From NCBI GenBank assembly GCA_024681515.1, contig JAILAR010000083.1, positions 1 through 39,746 of the forward strand: DNA of 39,746 bases, in the 5' to 3' direction. A program made the position numbers and the translations under genes. The DNA is from Eubacterium sp. (GTDB taxonomy: Bacteria > Bacillota > Clostridia > Lachnospirales > Lachnospiraceae). The first letter of the stretch is position 1. Each line of letters starts with the position of its first letter. The notes beneath the pieces are model-generated. The model was given only the letters and a program-made list of their open reading frames with translations. It ran no database searches and was not told the origin of the DNA. Below, piece by piece: positions 15,060-23,232 of this stretch.

Positions 15060-15839
15060 TTATGGATTCCCACCCAGGAAATAAATGACCTCCGACAGTT
15101 CCATGTCCCCGCCGAAGATGGACAGCGCACTGCCGATGGTAACGTCCAGGCGGTCACTGCCTGCAGCCCTCAGGATCTCCAGATCATGGAAGGATCCCAC
15201 GCCCCCCGCGTAGGTAATAGGGATCTTCCCCCAGTCTCCCAGCAGCTTTGCCAGAGGCTCCTCGATGCCGTTCCGCTTCCCCTCTGCATCCACCGCATGG
15301 ATCAGATACTCTGCGGAAAAGCTTTTCAGATGATCCAGTGTGCCGGGCATTATGTAAACTTCCGTCAACTTCTGCCAGCGGTCCGTGGCAATGCAGTAAC
15401 CCTGATCTGTCCTTCTGCAGCTGAGATCCAGCACCAGCCGTTCCCTGCCCACTTCATGAACCAGCCGTTCCAGGCGTTCCCAGTCCACCTGTCCGTTACG
15501 GAACACATAGGAGGTCACGATGACATGGGATGCACCCAGATCCAGGAACCGGGATGCATTTTCCGCAGTCACTCCGCCGCCGATCATCAGACCACCGGGG
15601 TAGGCTCTGAGCGCCTCCCTGGCTGTCTCGATATCTGCCTCATATTCCGGCGTTCCGGCGGGATTCAGAAGGATGATATGCCCACCGGGCAGATCCAGCT
15701 CCCGGTAAAGTTCTCCGTAGAAAGCGCCGCCCTCCGACGAAACGAAGTTGGTCTCCGGGACTCCCAGATCCGAAAGGCTTCCGCCCACGATCTGCTTGAC
15801 CGATCCGTTATGAATATCGATACATGGTCGAAGACGCAT
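15060..15839 (-). CDS. hisA: HisA isomerase of the eukaryote-like (yeast HIS6) type
   Basis: A 259-residue TIM-barrel that would convert ProFAR to PRFAR in histidine synthesis. It resembles yeast HIS6 more than E. coli HisA: RPCIDIHNGSVKQIVGGSL, LMIGGGV, ASHVIVTSYVF, LVLDLSCRRT, RWQKLTEV, IHAVDAEG, ITYAGGV and a closing SIFGGD all follow the HIS6 pattern. The Asp in CIDIHNG and the Asp in VLDLSCR are the expected acid/base pair. The ATG at 15839 is chosen because GGGGAGG lies seven bases upstream; a GTG further upstream would overlap that site. No other his genes are beside it, so it is detached from any his operon in this window. Confidence 0.92.
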   Translation of the reverse strand: MRLRPCIDIHNGSVKQIVGGSLSDLGVPETNFVSSEGGAFYGELYRELDLPGGHIILLNPAGTPEYEADIETAREALRAYPGGLMIGGGVTAENASRFLDLGASHVIVTSYVFRNGQVDWERLERLVHEVGRERLVLDLSCRRTDQGYCIATDRWQKLTEVYIMPGTLDHLKSFSAEYLIHAVDAEGKRNGIEEPLAKLLGDWGKIPITYAGGVGSFHDLEILRAAGSDRLDVTIGSALSIFGGDMELSEVIYFLGGNP

Positions 15840-15909
15840 GTTCCATCCTCCCCTCACGTTTCCTCGTTTATATTAAACTATCGATCGTCCTGCAAAGCGC
15901 ACAAAACGT

Positions 15910-15938
15910 ATTATAACATACACAAACACGTGTAACAA
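15910..15938 (-). promoter_or_regulatory. Promoter for hisA
   Basis: Minus-strand TTGTTA (15938-15933), 17-bp spacer, TATAAT (15915-15910), about 65 bp before the chosen start. Confidence 0.65.
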
Positions 15939-16029
15939 GGCTCATTCTGTTTCATTTCCTGCTCATCTCCCGCTCATCTCCTTCTAATCGAATCTTCATG
16001 AAAAATTAATATGCACCCCTTTGCAAATA

Positions 16030-16038
16030 TGATATACT
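16030..16038 (+). promoter_or_regulatory. Extended -10 element for the AAA+ ATPase gene
   Basis: TGATATACT gives a TG-extended -10 (TATACT) about 36 bp before the start codon; no good -35 is visible at 17 bp. Confidence 0.4.
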
Positions 16039-16073
16039 GATTGAGTGAAAATCCTGAAAAAAGGAGAAGGATC

Positions 16074-17615
16074 ATGACAAACTACGATTTATATAAGAAG
16101 GTCCAGCTTTCACTGCAGCTGGCGGATCAGGTAAATGCCAGCGGCGTGATGCCACCGGGAACCATGACGCTCAGGGAGATGCTGAAATTCGATTATCTCC
16201 TGTTCCTCGGGTTCCTGTACGAACCGGACGGATCCGACACGAACTACGAGCGGACCTTCATCATGGAATACCTGACGATGTATATCGACATCAGGAAATT
16301 CCTGACGCTCCGCTACGACCGGAGCTTAAAGCCGGAATTCATCAATACGGTACCCCGGTCACTGACGTATTTTGCAAAATACGATCTGTCCGGCGGTGCG
16401 CGCCGGGATCAGCTGGGGCGTTCGTTCTCCCGTGTGGTGGTTGATACCTTCAACGATCTGGGGACAGAGTTCACCATCGGAAGCGGCGGCGACAACACGG
16501 TCACCGAGATCAGCAATCTGTCCAATTACGTCATCATGCTGAATAACTTTCTGAAGGAATTCGGTCTGTTCAATACCGGCAATCCGGGCGAACTGATCTC
16601 TGCGGATTCCATCCATGCCGCCAAGCTGAAGGGATCCTTCCGGAATCCAAAGAGTGTCACCGGTTCCCATAACAACGGAAAAGCCGCTGCGAAAAACGGG
16701 GAGCAGGTGGTGGCGCCGAAGGTGAAAGAGGAAGAGAAACCGAAGACCCTGGAAGAGCTGATGGAGGAACTGGATTCCCTGGTGGGACTGGATGCCGTAA
16801 AGCAGGATCTGACAAACCTCATCAACCTGATCAAGGTCCGGAAGATGCGTGAGGAACGCGGTATGAAGCAGCCGGACATCACGCTGCATCTTGTCTTCTC
16901 CGGCAATCCGGGTACCGGTAAGACCACCGTGGCACGGCTTCTGGCGAAGATCTACAAGGCTCTGGGTGTTGTCACCGGCGGACAGCTGGTGGAGGTGGAC
17001 CGCTCCGATCTGGTAGTGGGTTACATCGGTCAGACCGCTGCCAAAACTGCCGAGGTGATCGACAGCGCCATCGGAGGGATCCTCTTTATCGACGAGGCCT
17101 ACACACTCACCGCAGGCAAGGACGAGAAGGACTTCGGAAAAGAGGCTCTGGATACACTCCTGAAGCGGATGGAGGACAACCGTGACAACCTGATCGTCAT
17201 CGTGGCCGGCTACACCGAGCTGATGGAGGAATTCGTGAATTCCAACCCCGGTCTCAAATCACGGTTCAACAAAAACATTTTCTTCAAGGATTACACCGGC
17301 GAGGAGCTCTATAAGATCTTCGAGTCCATGTGCAAAAAGCAGGAATACCAGCCGGACGAAGAGGCTGCGGCATATATTCAGCATTACCTGTGCACACGTG
17401 CAAAGGCGCACGAGGAGAACTTTGCAAATGCCCGTGAGGTCCGGAATTTCATCGAGCGCTGCATCGAGCGCCAGGCAACCCGCATCGTAAAGGAGAAGGA
17501 AGTCAGCGACGACCAGCTGAAGACCCTGACCATGGCGGACTGCCTGGAGGAGGGGTATCCGACAGAAGATCTCTCTGTGGAAGAAGGTGCGGAGGTCATC
17601 AATTCTGATCAATAG
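16074..17615 (+). CDS. CbbX/SpoVK-like AAA+ ATPase with unknown N-terminal domain
   Basis: The protein has 513 residues. The start at 16074 follows AAGGAGAAGG. Residues about 230-500 are a single CbxX/CfqX-type AAA+ module: ELDSLVGLDAVK, Walker A GNPGTGKTT at 277-285, the loop VVGYIGQTAAKT, Walker B ILFIDEAY at 336-343, and arginine-finger region NPGLKSRF. Relatives include rubisco activase CbbX, SpoVK and EccA of type VII secretion; all remodel protein partners as hexamers. The first 175 residues are a helical domain I do not recognise, followed by a charged linker (about 190-228). No rubisco, sporulation or secretion gene is nearby, so the client is unknown. Confidence 0.85.
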   Translation: MTNYDLYKKVQLSLQLADQVNASGVMPPGTMTLREMLKFDYLLFLGFLYEPDGSDTNYERTFIMEYLTMYIDIRKFLTLRYDRSLKPEFINTVPRSLTYFAKYDLSGGARRDQLGRSFSRVVVDTFNDLGTEFTIGSGGDNTVTEISNLSNYVIMLNNFLKEFGLFNTGNPGELISADSIHAAKLKGSFRNPKSVTGSHNNGKAAAKNGEQVVAPKVKEEEKPKTLEELMEELDSLVGLDAVKQDLTNLINLIKVRKMREERGMKQPDITLHLVFSGNPGTGKTTVARLLAKIYKALGVVTGGQLVEVDRSDLVVGYIGQTAAKTAEVIDSAIGGILFIDEAYTLTAGKDEKDFGKEALDTLLKRMEDNRDNLIVIVAGYTELMEEFVNSNPGLKSRFNKNIFFKDYTGEELYKIFESMCKKQEYQPDEEAAAYIQHYLCTRAKAHEENFANAREVRNFIERCIERQATRIVKEKEVSDDQLKTLTMADCLEEGYPTEDLSVEEGAEVINSDQ

Positions 17616-17654
17616 ATCACACTGATTCATCTGAAATCCTGAAACCATACAAAA

Positions 17655-17722
17655 TATAAACAGCGATGTCATTCCAAGGCCACAAACGAGCTGAAGATTG
17701 ACATCGCTGTTTTCTATTTTAC
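17655..17722. terminator. Bidirectional terminator between convergent genes
   Basis: AACAGCGATGTCA (17659-17671) pairs with TGACATCGCTGTT (17699-17711) across a 27-base loop, followed by TTTCTATTTT; the left flank is A-rich for the opposite strand. Confidence 0.8.
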
Positions 17723-17771
17723 ATATCTCCCGGCACTCAATGCCTGATCATCATTTTTTCCAATGCGGCAC

Positions 17772-18911
17772 TCACTGCACCAGCACACCGTCATCACCAA
17801 ACACATAGGTCTGATCTCCGATCACGGCCGTGCCGGTGATCATGGCGCCGTCACTGCCCATATAATAGGTGCAGCCCTTCAGCGTCTTCCAGCCTGTATG
17901 CATGACGCCGGTGGGATTCAGGAAATACCATTTCCCTCCCAGCTTCTTCCAGCCGGTCTGCATGGCACCGTTGGAGCCCAGGAAATACCATTTTCCTTTT
18001 ACCTGCTTCCAGCCGGTCTGCATCGCACCGCTTGGAGCGAAGAAATACCATTTCCCGCCGATGATCTTCCAGCCGGTCTGCATCACGCCTTCCGGGTTCA
18101 TGTAGTACCAGACTTTTCCGACCTTCTTCCAGCCGGTGACGGGGTTTCCGTCTTCATAATAATACCAGTTGCCGTTGGCCTTTGCCCAGCCCTCCGTGCC
18201 CGGATCGATCACCTCATCCTGGGTGTTGATCCGATAAACGTAGTAACCTGTGGAACCGCTGTCATCTCCGTCGTAGGAGGAGGGTGTGGTCATGGGCGTC
18301 CGATACTCCACGCCCCAGGCCGGTGCCAGTGCGTGTGCGATGGTGGGATAACCGATGTATCCGCTCTTCCACCGCGTCCGTCCGGAATTTGCATAATTGT
18401 CCACCGTTCCGTCGAAGATCTCTTTCATCACGATGGCCGCATGCAGCCAGTGCGCGCCGGAAGCGGAGGGATTCGTCATGTTCTTGGTATAGATCACGAT
18501 ATCCCCGGCCTTGATCTTGCCGTCATTCACATCACGGATCATCTGATCGCTGACCGTCTGATACTCGGACTGTCCGCCCTCATAGCTGGCCGTCAGTGTG
18601 AATTTGCTGCTCTTTGCCATGGCATCGTTCAGTTCCTTCACCGTGCCGCCCACCGTAAAGGATCCCACCAGACCCGAATCTCGGATCACGGATTCCACCC
18701 AGCCGTTGCAGGCGCCTGCCGCATCATAGCCGGACAGGTAAAATGCACTTCGGAGGGTGTCATAGTAAGGCTCTGTCTGCAGCGTTCCCATGGACACCGA
18801 AGGCACTGCCGCCTCGGACACCGTGGGAGCCTTGGTAAAGACTGTCCCGAAGAGGACCGCTGCAGCCAGGATCACCGCACAAAGCCCTCGAAGGTTTCGA
18901 CTGTGTTTCAT
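17772..18911 (-). CDS. Secreted NlpC/P60-like cysteine hydrolase with GW repeats
   Basis: The protein has 379 residues. The start at 18909-18911 follows AAGGAG. A signal peptide covers about 1-34 (LCAVILAAAVLFGTVF). The catalytic region spans about 45-230: C68 (GACNGWVESV), a KAGDIVIYTKN strand, and H154/H157 (GAHWLHAAIV) follow the Cys-GD-His order of NlpC/P60 enzymes, although the usual DCSG around Cys is replaced by ACNGW. Residues 240-379 are seven GW repeats (MQTGWKQVKGKWYFL), expected to bind wall polymer. NlpC/P60 enzymes cut peptidoglycan stem peptides; whether this variant does is inference. A clear paralogue lies at 20201-21187, with the unknown membrane protein between. Confidence 0.78.
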   Translation of the reverse strand: MKHSRNLRGLCAVILAAAVLFGTVFTKAPTVSEAAVPSVSMGTLQTEPYYDTLRSAFYLSGYDAAGACNGWVESVIRDSGLVGSFTVGGTVKELNDAMAKSSKFTLTASYEGGQSEYQTVSDQMIRDVNDGKIKAGDIVIYTKNMTNPSASGAHWLHAAIVMKEIFDGTVDNYANSGRTRWKSGYIGYPTIAHALAPAWGVEYRTPMTTPSSYDGDDSGSTGYYVYRINTQDEVIDPGTEGWAKANGNWYYYEDGNPVTGWKKVGKVWYYMNPEGVMQTGWKIIGGKWYFFAPSGAMQTGWKQVKGKWYFLGSNGAMQTGWKKLGGKWYFLNPTGVMHTGWKTLKGCTYYMGSDGAMITGTAVIGDQTYVFGDDGVLVQ

Positions 18912-19006
18912 TTTTTGTTCTCCTTGCTTACGCATTACGTTGACATGCGTCATGCCTCACGACTAACGTTTATCCGCTTTACGAATTCGTTTAAGTCCGT
19001 GCGTAT

Positions 19007-20119
19007 TTAGAAATCGATCTCGTCCCCGCTGTAGCTGTCGGTGTAGGAGTCTCCGTAGGAATCGTCGTAAGATCCCTGGGAGTAATCTGCGTCATACATT
19101 TCCACATCCTGATCTGCGTAGGGATCCGGTCTCTGCTGTCTGGCCGGTTCTCTTCTCTTTTGACTGCTGCTCTTCGTCCGGCGGGTGCCTTTGGAAGATT
19201 TCTTCGTCATCAGTGCAATGGCCATAACAAAGAAGGTGATGGCTGTTACCAGATTCACGATCCAGTTGCCGATAGCGGTTCCGCCGGTGGTCTTCTTGGA
19301 GAAGAGATGGATCAGTACCACGACCGCATTTACGATGGCAACGGCGATGAGAAGTGCCACGATCTGGCCGCGGCGTTCATTCATTCCGATGTAGGCATCC
19401 AGCCGGTCCGCAAGGATCACGAAAACGGTGGCACCCACCAGCACGGAGATCATGCCTGCCTGATAAGTTGTAAAGGGGAAGGACTTCGATACGCCGTCCA
19501 GCAGCGCGAAGGTCAGCATCATCATCGCCATTACGAAGAAGGCATGCATGAAAGCCTTGCCCCGCAGACGGAGACGTTTCTTGCTGTAAGAGCTCTCTTT
19601 GTTTGTCTCGTAGGACAGCATCCAGAGAAATGCACCTGCAACCACTACGATCAGCAGGATCATGAGAAGCAGCATGCCGACTCCGCCGGAGCCTTTGATC
19701 ACCAGCGTATAGTTCAGCCGTCCGGTTCCGTCAGCCAGCGTTGCACCGTCTGCAACCTTTCGGTTCATCACCAGATAGACTCCGCCGCCGGAGGTCTCGA
19801 ATTCATTTGTCTTTGAAGCTGTTTCCGTAACGTTCAGAACGCCGCAGGATTCCCGAAGAGAAGAATCCTTGTAGATCTGGATCTCGGTCGCGATCCCCTG
19901 CTGCCCTTCTACGGAAGCTTCGATGGAGCATTTGTCTCCCGAAGTCGCAAGAAATGTGGTCTGGTTCTGTCCTTCCGTGATCACTCCGGCCTTTACCGTC
20001 ACATCGGATGAAAACCGGACAGTCTGCTTGCCTGCAGAACCGAGAGTCACCAGTGCGATGAAGACCACCGAAAGGATGATCACCAGCGCTGAAACCCGAT
20101 ACTGTGATTGTCTGTTCAT
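19007..20119 (-). CDS. Uncharacterised multi-pass membrane protein between two NlpC/P60-like genes
   Basis: The protein has 370 residues. The start at 20117-20119 follows AAGGGG. The layout is a transmembrane helix at about 10-28, an extracytoplasmic domain of roughly 120 residues, a second helix at about 155-175, a basic cytoplasmic loop (SKKRLRLRGKAF), four more helices to about 300, and a cytoplasmic tail that is first Lys/Arg/Ser-rich and then Asp/Tyr-rich (YDDSYGDSYTDSYSGDEIDF). The protein at 30454-31530 has the same plan and a related loop (NERRGQIVA here, NEKRGTVMA there), so the two are probably distant paralogues. No known family recognised. The position between the two hydrolases suggests a partner in wall remodelling. 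Confidence 0.7.
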   Translation of the reverse strand: MNRQSQYRVSALVIILSVVFIALVTLGSAGKQTVRFSSDVTVKAGVITEGQNQTTFLATSGDKCSIEASVEGQQGIATEIQIYKDSSLRESCGVLNVTETASKTNEFETSGGGVYLVMNRKVADGATLADGTGRLNYTLVIKGSGGVGMLLLMILLIVVVAGAFLWMLSYETNKESSYSKKRLRLRGKAFMHAFFVMAMMMLTFALLDGVSKSFPFTTYQAGMISVLVGATVFVILADRLDAYIGMNERRGQIVALLIAVAIVNAVVVLIHLFSKKTTGGTAIGNWIVNLVTAITFFVMAIALMTKKSSKGTRRTKSSSQKRREPARQQRPDPYADQDVEMYDADYSQGSYDDSYGDSYTDSYSGDEIDF

Positions 20120-20200
20120 TGTAGCCCCTTTCCGTATACCCTGTGTTATAGATGCCATCCGGGGAACGATCTTTTGCCCCGGCATATCATGGATACATGT

Positions 20201-21187
20201 TTATAAGATCAGAATACAGATGAAGATCAGCAGCGCGGAAATGAGCGTGATCAGGATGCTCATCACTCCGCCGAATTTCTCACCGCTGAAGCCGGAGGAA
20301 TTCACATTCTCCTGATTCATCTCCTGCACACCGCTTTCGGACTCTTCCGTGGTCTGCGGATCCGCCGGCAGGTTCTGTGCCGTAGTGCTTTCCGTGGTCT
20401 GCGGTTTCACGGCCTCCGTCGGTTTCTTTGCCTCTTCCTCGGATTTCTTCTTTTCTTCTTCCGCCTTCTTCAGATCCTCCTGGTACTTCTCCGGTTCCAG
20501 ACGGTACACGTAGTAACCGGTGGATCCGTCGTCTGCACCCGCATCATAGGAATGCACGGAGGTCATGGGTGTGTAGTACTCCACGCCGAAGATCGGTGCC
20601 AGGGCATGTGCCATGGAGGGATAACCGATGTAGGTATCTCTCCAGCGGGTCAGGCCGTAGTTCTGGTAGTTCTCCACCTTGCCGTGGTAATTCTCTTCCA
20701 TGGCGATGGCCGCATGCAGCCAGTGAGGACTCGGCGTGTTGTAGTAATCATTCATATTCTTTGTGAAAATGAGGATGTCGCCGGCCTTGATCTTGCCTTC
20801 ATTTACGTCACGGATCATGTCATCGCTGGTGTCCTGATAGTCGTTCTGATCACCGGTCCTGCTGGCTACCAGCGTTGCGTAGGGACTGTTCTTTAACGCA
20901 TCATTCAGTTCCTCCACGGTGGTTCCGTCCACCACCAGTTCTCCGATAAGTCCGGACTTGTTGATGACACGCTGTACCCAACCGTTGCAGGCCCCCACCT
21001 CATCATAGTCTCCCATGTAGAAAGCCTCGCGAAGGGTGTCATAATAGGACTCTTTCTCGATCCCACTGTAGGAAACATCCGGCGGATTTGCCTCTGCAGA
21101 GCGCCCTCCCGCAAACACACTTGCCGCAAAGAACGCTGCGAACCCCAGTGTCATAAGGAGACCGCGTTTCCATCTCTTTTTCGACAT
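20201..21187 (-). CDS. Membrane-anchored NlpC/P60-like cysteine hydrolase, paralogue of the GW-repeat enzyme
   Basis: The protein has 328 residues. The start at 21185-21187 precedes a signal or anchor sequence (RGLLMTLGFAAFFAASVFAG). Residues about 45-235 closely parallel the enzyme at 17772-18911: ESYYDTLREAFYMGDYDEVG, C67 in GACNGWVQRV, DDMIRDVNEGKIKAGDILIF, H155/H158 (PHWLHAAIAM), YIGYPSMAHALAP, and STGYYVYRL. In place of GW repeats it has a charged coiled-coil linker (KKAEEEKKKSEEEAKK), a Thr/Glu/Gln-rich stretch, and a C-terminal hydrophobic segment (SILITLISALLIFICILIL) that would hold it to the membrane. It may act near the membrane while its paralogue acts further out in the wall. Confidence 0.78.
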   Translation of the reverse strand: MSKKRWKRGLLMTLGFAAFFAASVFAGGRSAEANPPDVSYSGIEKESYYDTLREAFYMGDYDEVGACNGWVQRVINKSGLIGELVVDGTTVEELNDALKNSPYATLVASRTGDQNDYQDTSDDMIRDVNEGKIKAGDILIFTKNMNDYYNTPSPHWLHAAIAMEENYHGKVENYQNYGLTRWRDTYIGYPSMAHALAPIFGVEYYTPMTSVHSYDAGADDGSTGYYVYRLEPEKYQEDLKKAEEEKKKSEEEAKKPTEAVKPQTTESTTAQNLPADPQTTEESESGVQEMNQENVNSSGFSGEKFGGVMSILITLISALLIFICILIL

Positions 21188-21214
21188 ATACTGCCCTCTC
21201 TTAATATATCTTCT

Positions 21215-21254
21215 AAAAACAGAACTTGACAGGGGGGACAGCCCCCCCCTGTCA
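21215..21254 (-). terminator. Terminator after the phosphoglucomutase gene
   Basis: Minus strand TGACAGGGGGG (21254-21244) pairs with CCCCCCTGTCA (21237-21227), then AGTTCTGTTTTT. Confidence 0.75.
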
Positions 21255-21281
21255 TGTTTCATAGCTTCTCTTTACTTTAAA

Positions 21282-23045
21282 CTATGCGTTGATCAGGCTG
21301 TTGATCAGACCCTGCAGCTTCTGCTCGAAGTCTTTCGATTTTACCTTCGCATCCTCCAGGGAATCTCCCTTCAATCCGAAGTAGAACTTGATCTTCGGCT
21401 CGGTACCGGAAGGACGTACGCACAGCCATGCATCGTTCTCCAGCTCGAAGTACAGTACATTGGACTTCGGCAGGAAGGTCGGTGTCTCTGCACCTGTGTG
21501 CATGTTCCGAACCACGTCGGTATCGTAATCACGGACTGCGATCACATCGTAGCCGGAAATATTTGTCGGAATGTCTTTTCTGAGCAGCTTCATGATGGAC
21601 TTGATCTTCTCAACACCGTCCACACCCTTCATGGTGATGGTGCAGATGTCGTCGATCCAGTAGCCGTAGCGCTCATACATGTCGATCATGGCATCCCAGA
21701 GGGTCTTGCCCTGGGACTTATAGAAGGTCGCTGCCTCACAGAGGGCCATGGTAGCAACAATGGCATCCTTATCTCTTGCGTGGGTACCGATGAGACATCC
21801 GTAGCTCTCCTCAAAGCCAAAGAGATAGGTACCGTGTCCGCTGTGCTCATAAGCCAGCATCTTCTGTCCGATGAACTTAAATCCGGTGAGGCACTCTTCC
21901 ATCTTCACGCCATAGTTGTCCGCGATGCAGGCAGCCATGTTCGTGGTAACGATGGACTTGATGAGGCGTCCGTCCTCCGGAAGTCCCCGGGTTGCCTGGA
22001 TCTGGGAGATCTCATACTCTGCCAGAAGGGAACCGGACATATTTCCGGTGAGGCATTTGTACTCGCCGGACTTCGAATCCTTCACATAAACGCCCAGACG
22101 GTCCGCATCCGGATCGGTAGCCAGTACCAGATCCGCATCCTTCTCCTCTGCCAGTTTGAGAGCCAGCGCAAAGGCTTCCTTTGCCTCCGGGTTCGGATAG
22201 GAAACCGTGGGGAACTCACCGTCCGGAAGCTCCTGCTCCGGTACGACATAGACATTGGTGAAACCAAGCTCCGCGAGGATCCGGCGTGCGGGGATATTAC
22301 CCGTGCCATGCAGCGGAGAGTATACCACCTTGATTTCCTTCGCGTACTGATCGATGGTATCCTGGTGGATCACAAGCTTCTTCAGTTCGGAAATGTATGC
22401 GTCATCCACTTCCTTGCCGATCACCTGATAGAGGCCTTTCTCTTTTGCCTCTTCCACCGTGATCATCTTGGAATCTTCGATGGAAAGCTTCTTTACCTCC
22501 AGCATGATCCCGATATCGTTCGGAGGCGTGATCTGCGCGCCGTCCTCCCAGTAAACCTTATATCCGTTATATTCCGGCGGATTGTGGCTGGCCGTGATGT
22601 TGATGCCCGCGATGCAGCCGAGATACCGTACCGCAAAGCTGAGCTCCGGTGTCGGACGAAGGGACTCAAAACGGAAAGCCTTGATCCCGTTGGCTGCCAG
22701 CACACAGGCTGCAACATCCGCAAACTCCGGAGAGAATCTGCGGCAGTCAAATGCGATCGCTACGCCGCGTGCCTGTCCGTGTCTGGAAATGATATAGTTT
22801 GCCAGTCCCTGGGTCGCACGTGCCACCACATAGGTGTTCATGCGATTGGTTCCTGCGCCGATGATCCCGCGAAGTCCGGCGGTTCCGAATTCCAGATCGT
22901 CGAAGAAGCGCTCGCGGATCTCCGCATCATCGCCTTCGATGGCCTTAAGCTCTGCCCGTGTAGCCGCATCGAAGAAGGAACTGTTCACCCACTGCTCGTA
23001 GGTCTTTTTATAATCATTCTTATTCACATTCATATTATCAGCCAT
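21282..23045 (-). CDS. pgcA: Phosphoglucomutase / phosphomannomutase
   Basis: A 587-residue alpha-D-phosphohexomutase. The start at 23043-23045 follows AGGAGG by six bases. The active-site phosphoserine is S153 in TASHNP; FGTAGLRGIIG near the N-terminus, the metal loop ATDPDADRLG, the sugar loop FGFEESYG, and the phosphate loop RPSGTEPKIKFY are all present. It interconverts glucose-1-P and glucose-6-P (possibly mannose phosphates), feeding UDP-glucose and wall or teichoic acid precursors. Length fits the PgcA type of Firmicutes. The PgcA name is by family; substrate preference is not shown by sequence. Confidence 0.92.
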   Translation of the reverse strand: MADNMNVNKNDYKKTYEQWVNSSFFDAATRAELKAIEGDDAEIRERFFDDLEFGTAGLRGIIGAGTNRMNTYVVARATQGLANYIISRHGQARGVAIAFDCRRFSPEFADVAACVLAANGIKAFRFESLRPTPELSFAVRYLGCIAGINITASHNPPEYNGYKVYWEDGAQITPPNDIGIMLEVKKLSIEDSKMITVEEAKEKGLYQVIGKEVDDAYISELKKLVIHQDTIDQYAKEIKVVYSPLHGTGNIPARRILAELGFTNVYVVPEQELPDGEFPTVSYPNPEAKEAFALALKLAEEKDADLVLATDPDADRLGVYVKDSKSGEYKCLTGNMSGSLLAEYEISQIQATRGLPEDGRLIKSIVTTNMAACIADNYGVKMEECLTGFKFIGQKMLAYEHSGHGTYLFGFEESYGCLIGTHARDKDAIVATMALCEAATFYKSQGKTLWDAMIDMYERYGYWIDDICTITMKGVDGVEKIKSIMKLLRKDIPTNISGYDVIAVRDYDTDVVRNMHTGAETPTFLPKSNVLYFELENDAWLCVRPSGTEPKIKFYFGLKGDSLEDAKVKSKDFEQKLQGLINSLINA

Positions 23046-23189
23046 TCCACGCCTCCTGGTCGTACCTTTGCATAATCTTTTACAGTTTATCATTTTTTGC
23101 CCGAAAATAAAAGTGAAAATACATGCTTTTATTATAAAATCCTGTGCAAACTTATACACGATTCTCCGACAAAATCCACAAGAAAACCC

Positions 23190-23223
23190 ATAAAAAAACG
23201 CGCAGCCCCATAGGCCGCGCGTT
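23190..23223 (-). terminator. Terminator after cca
   Basis: Minus strand AACGCGC (23223-23217) pairs with GCGCGTT (23203-23197), followed by a run of T. Confidence 0.85.
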
Positions 23224-23232
23224 ATGTAAACT

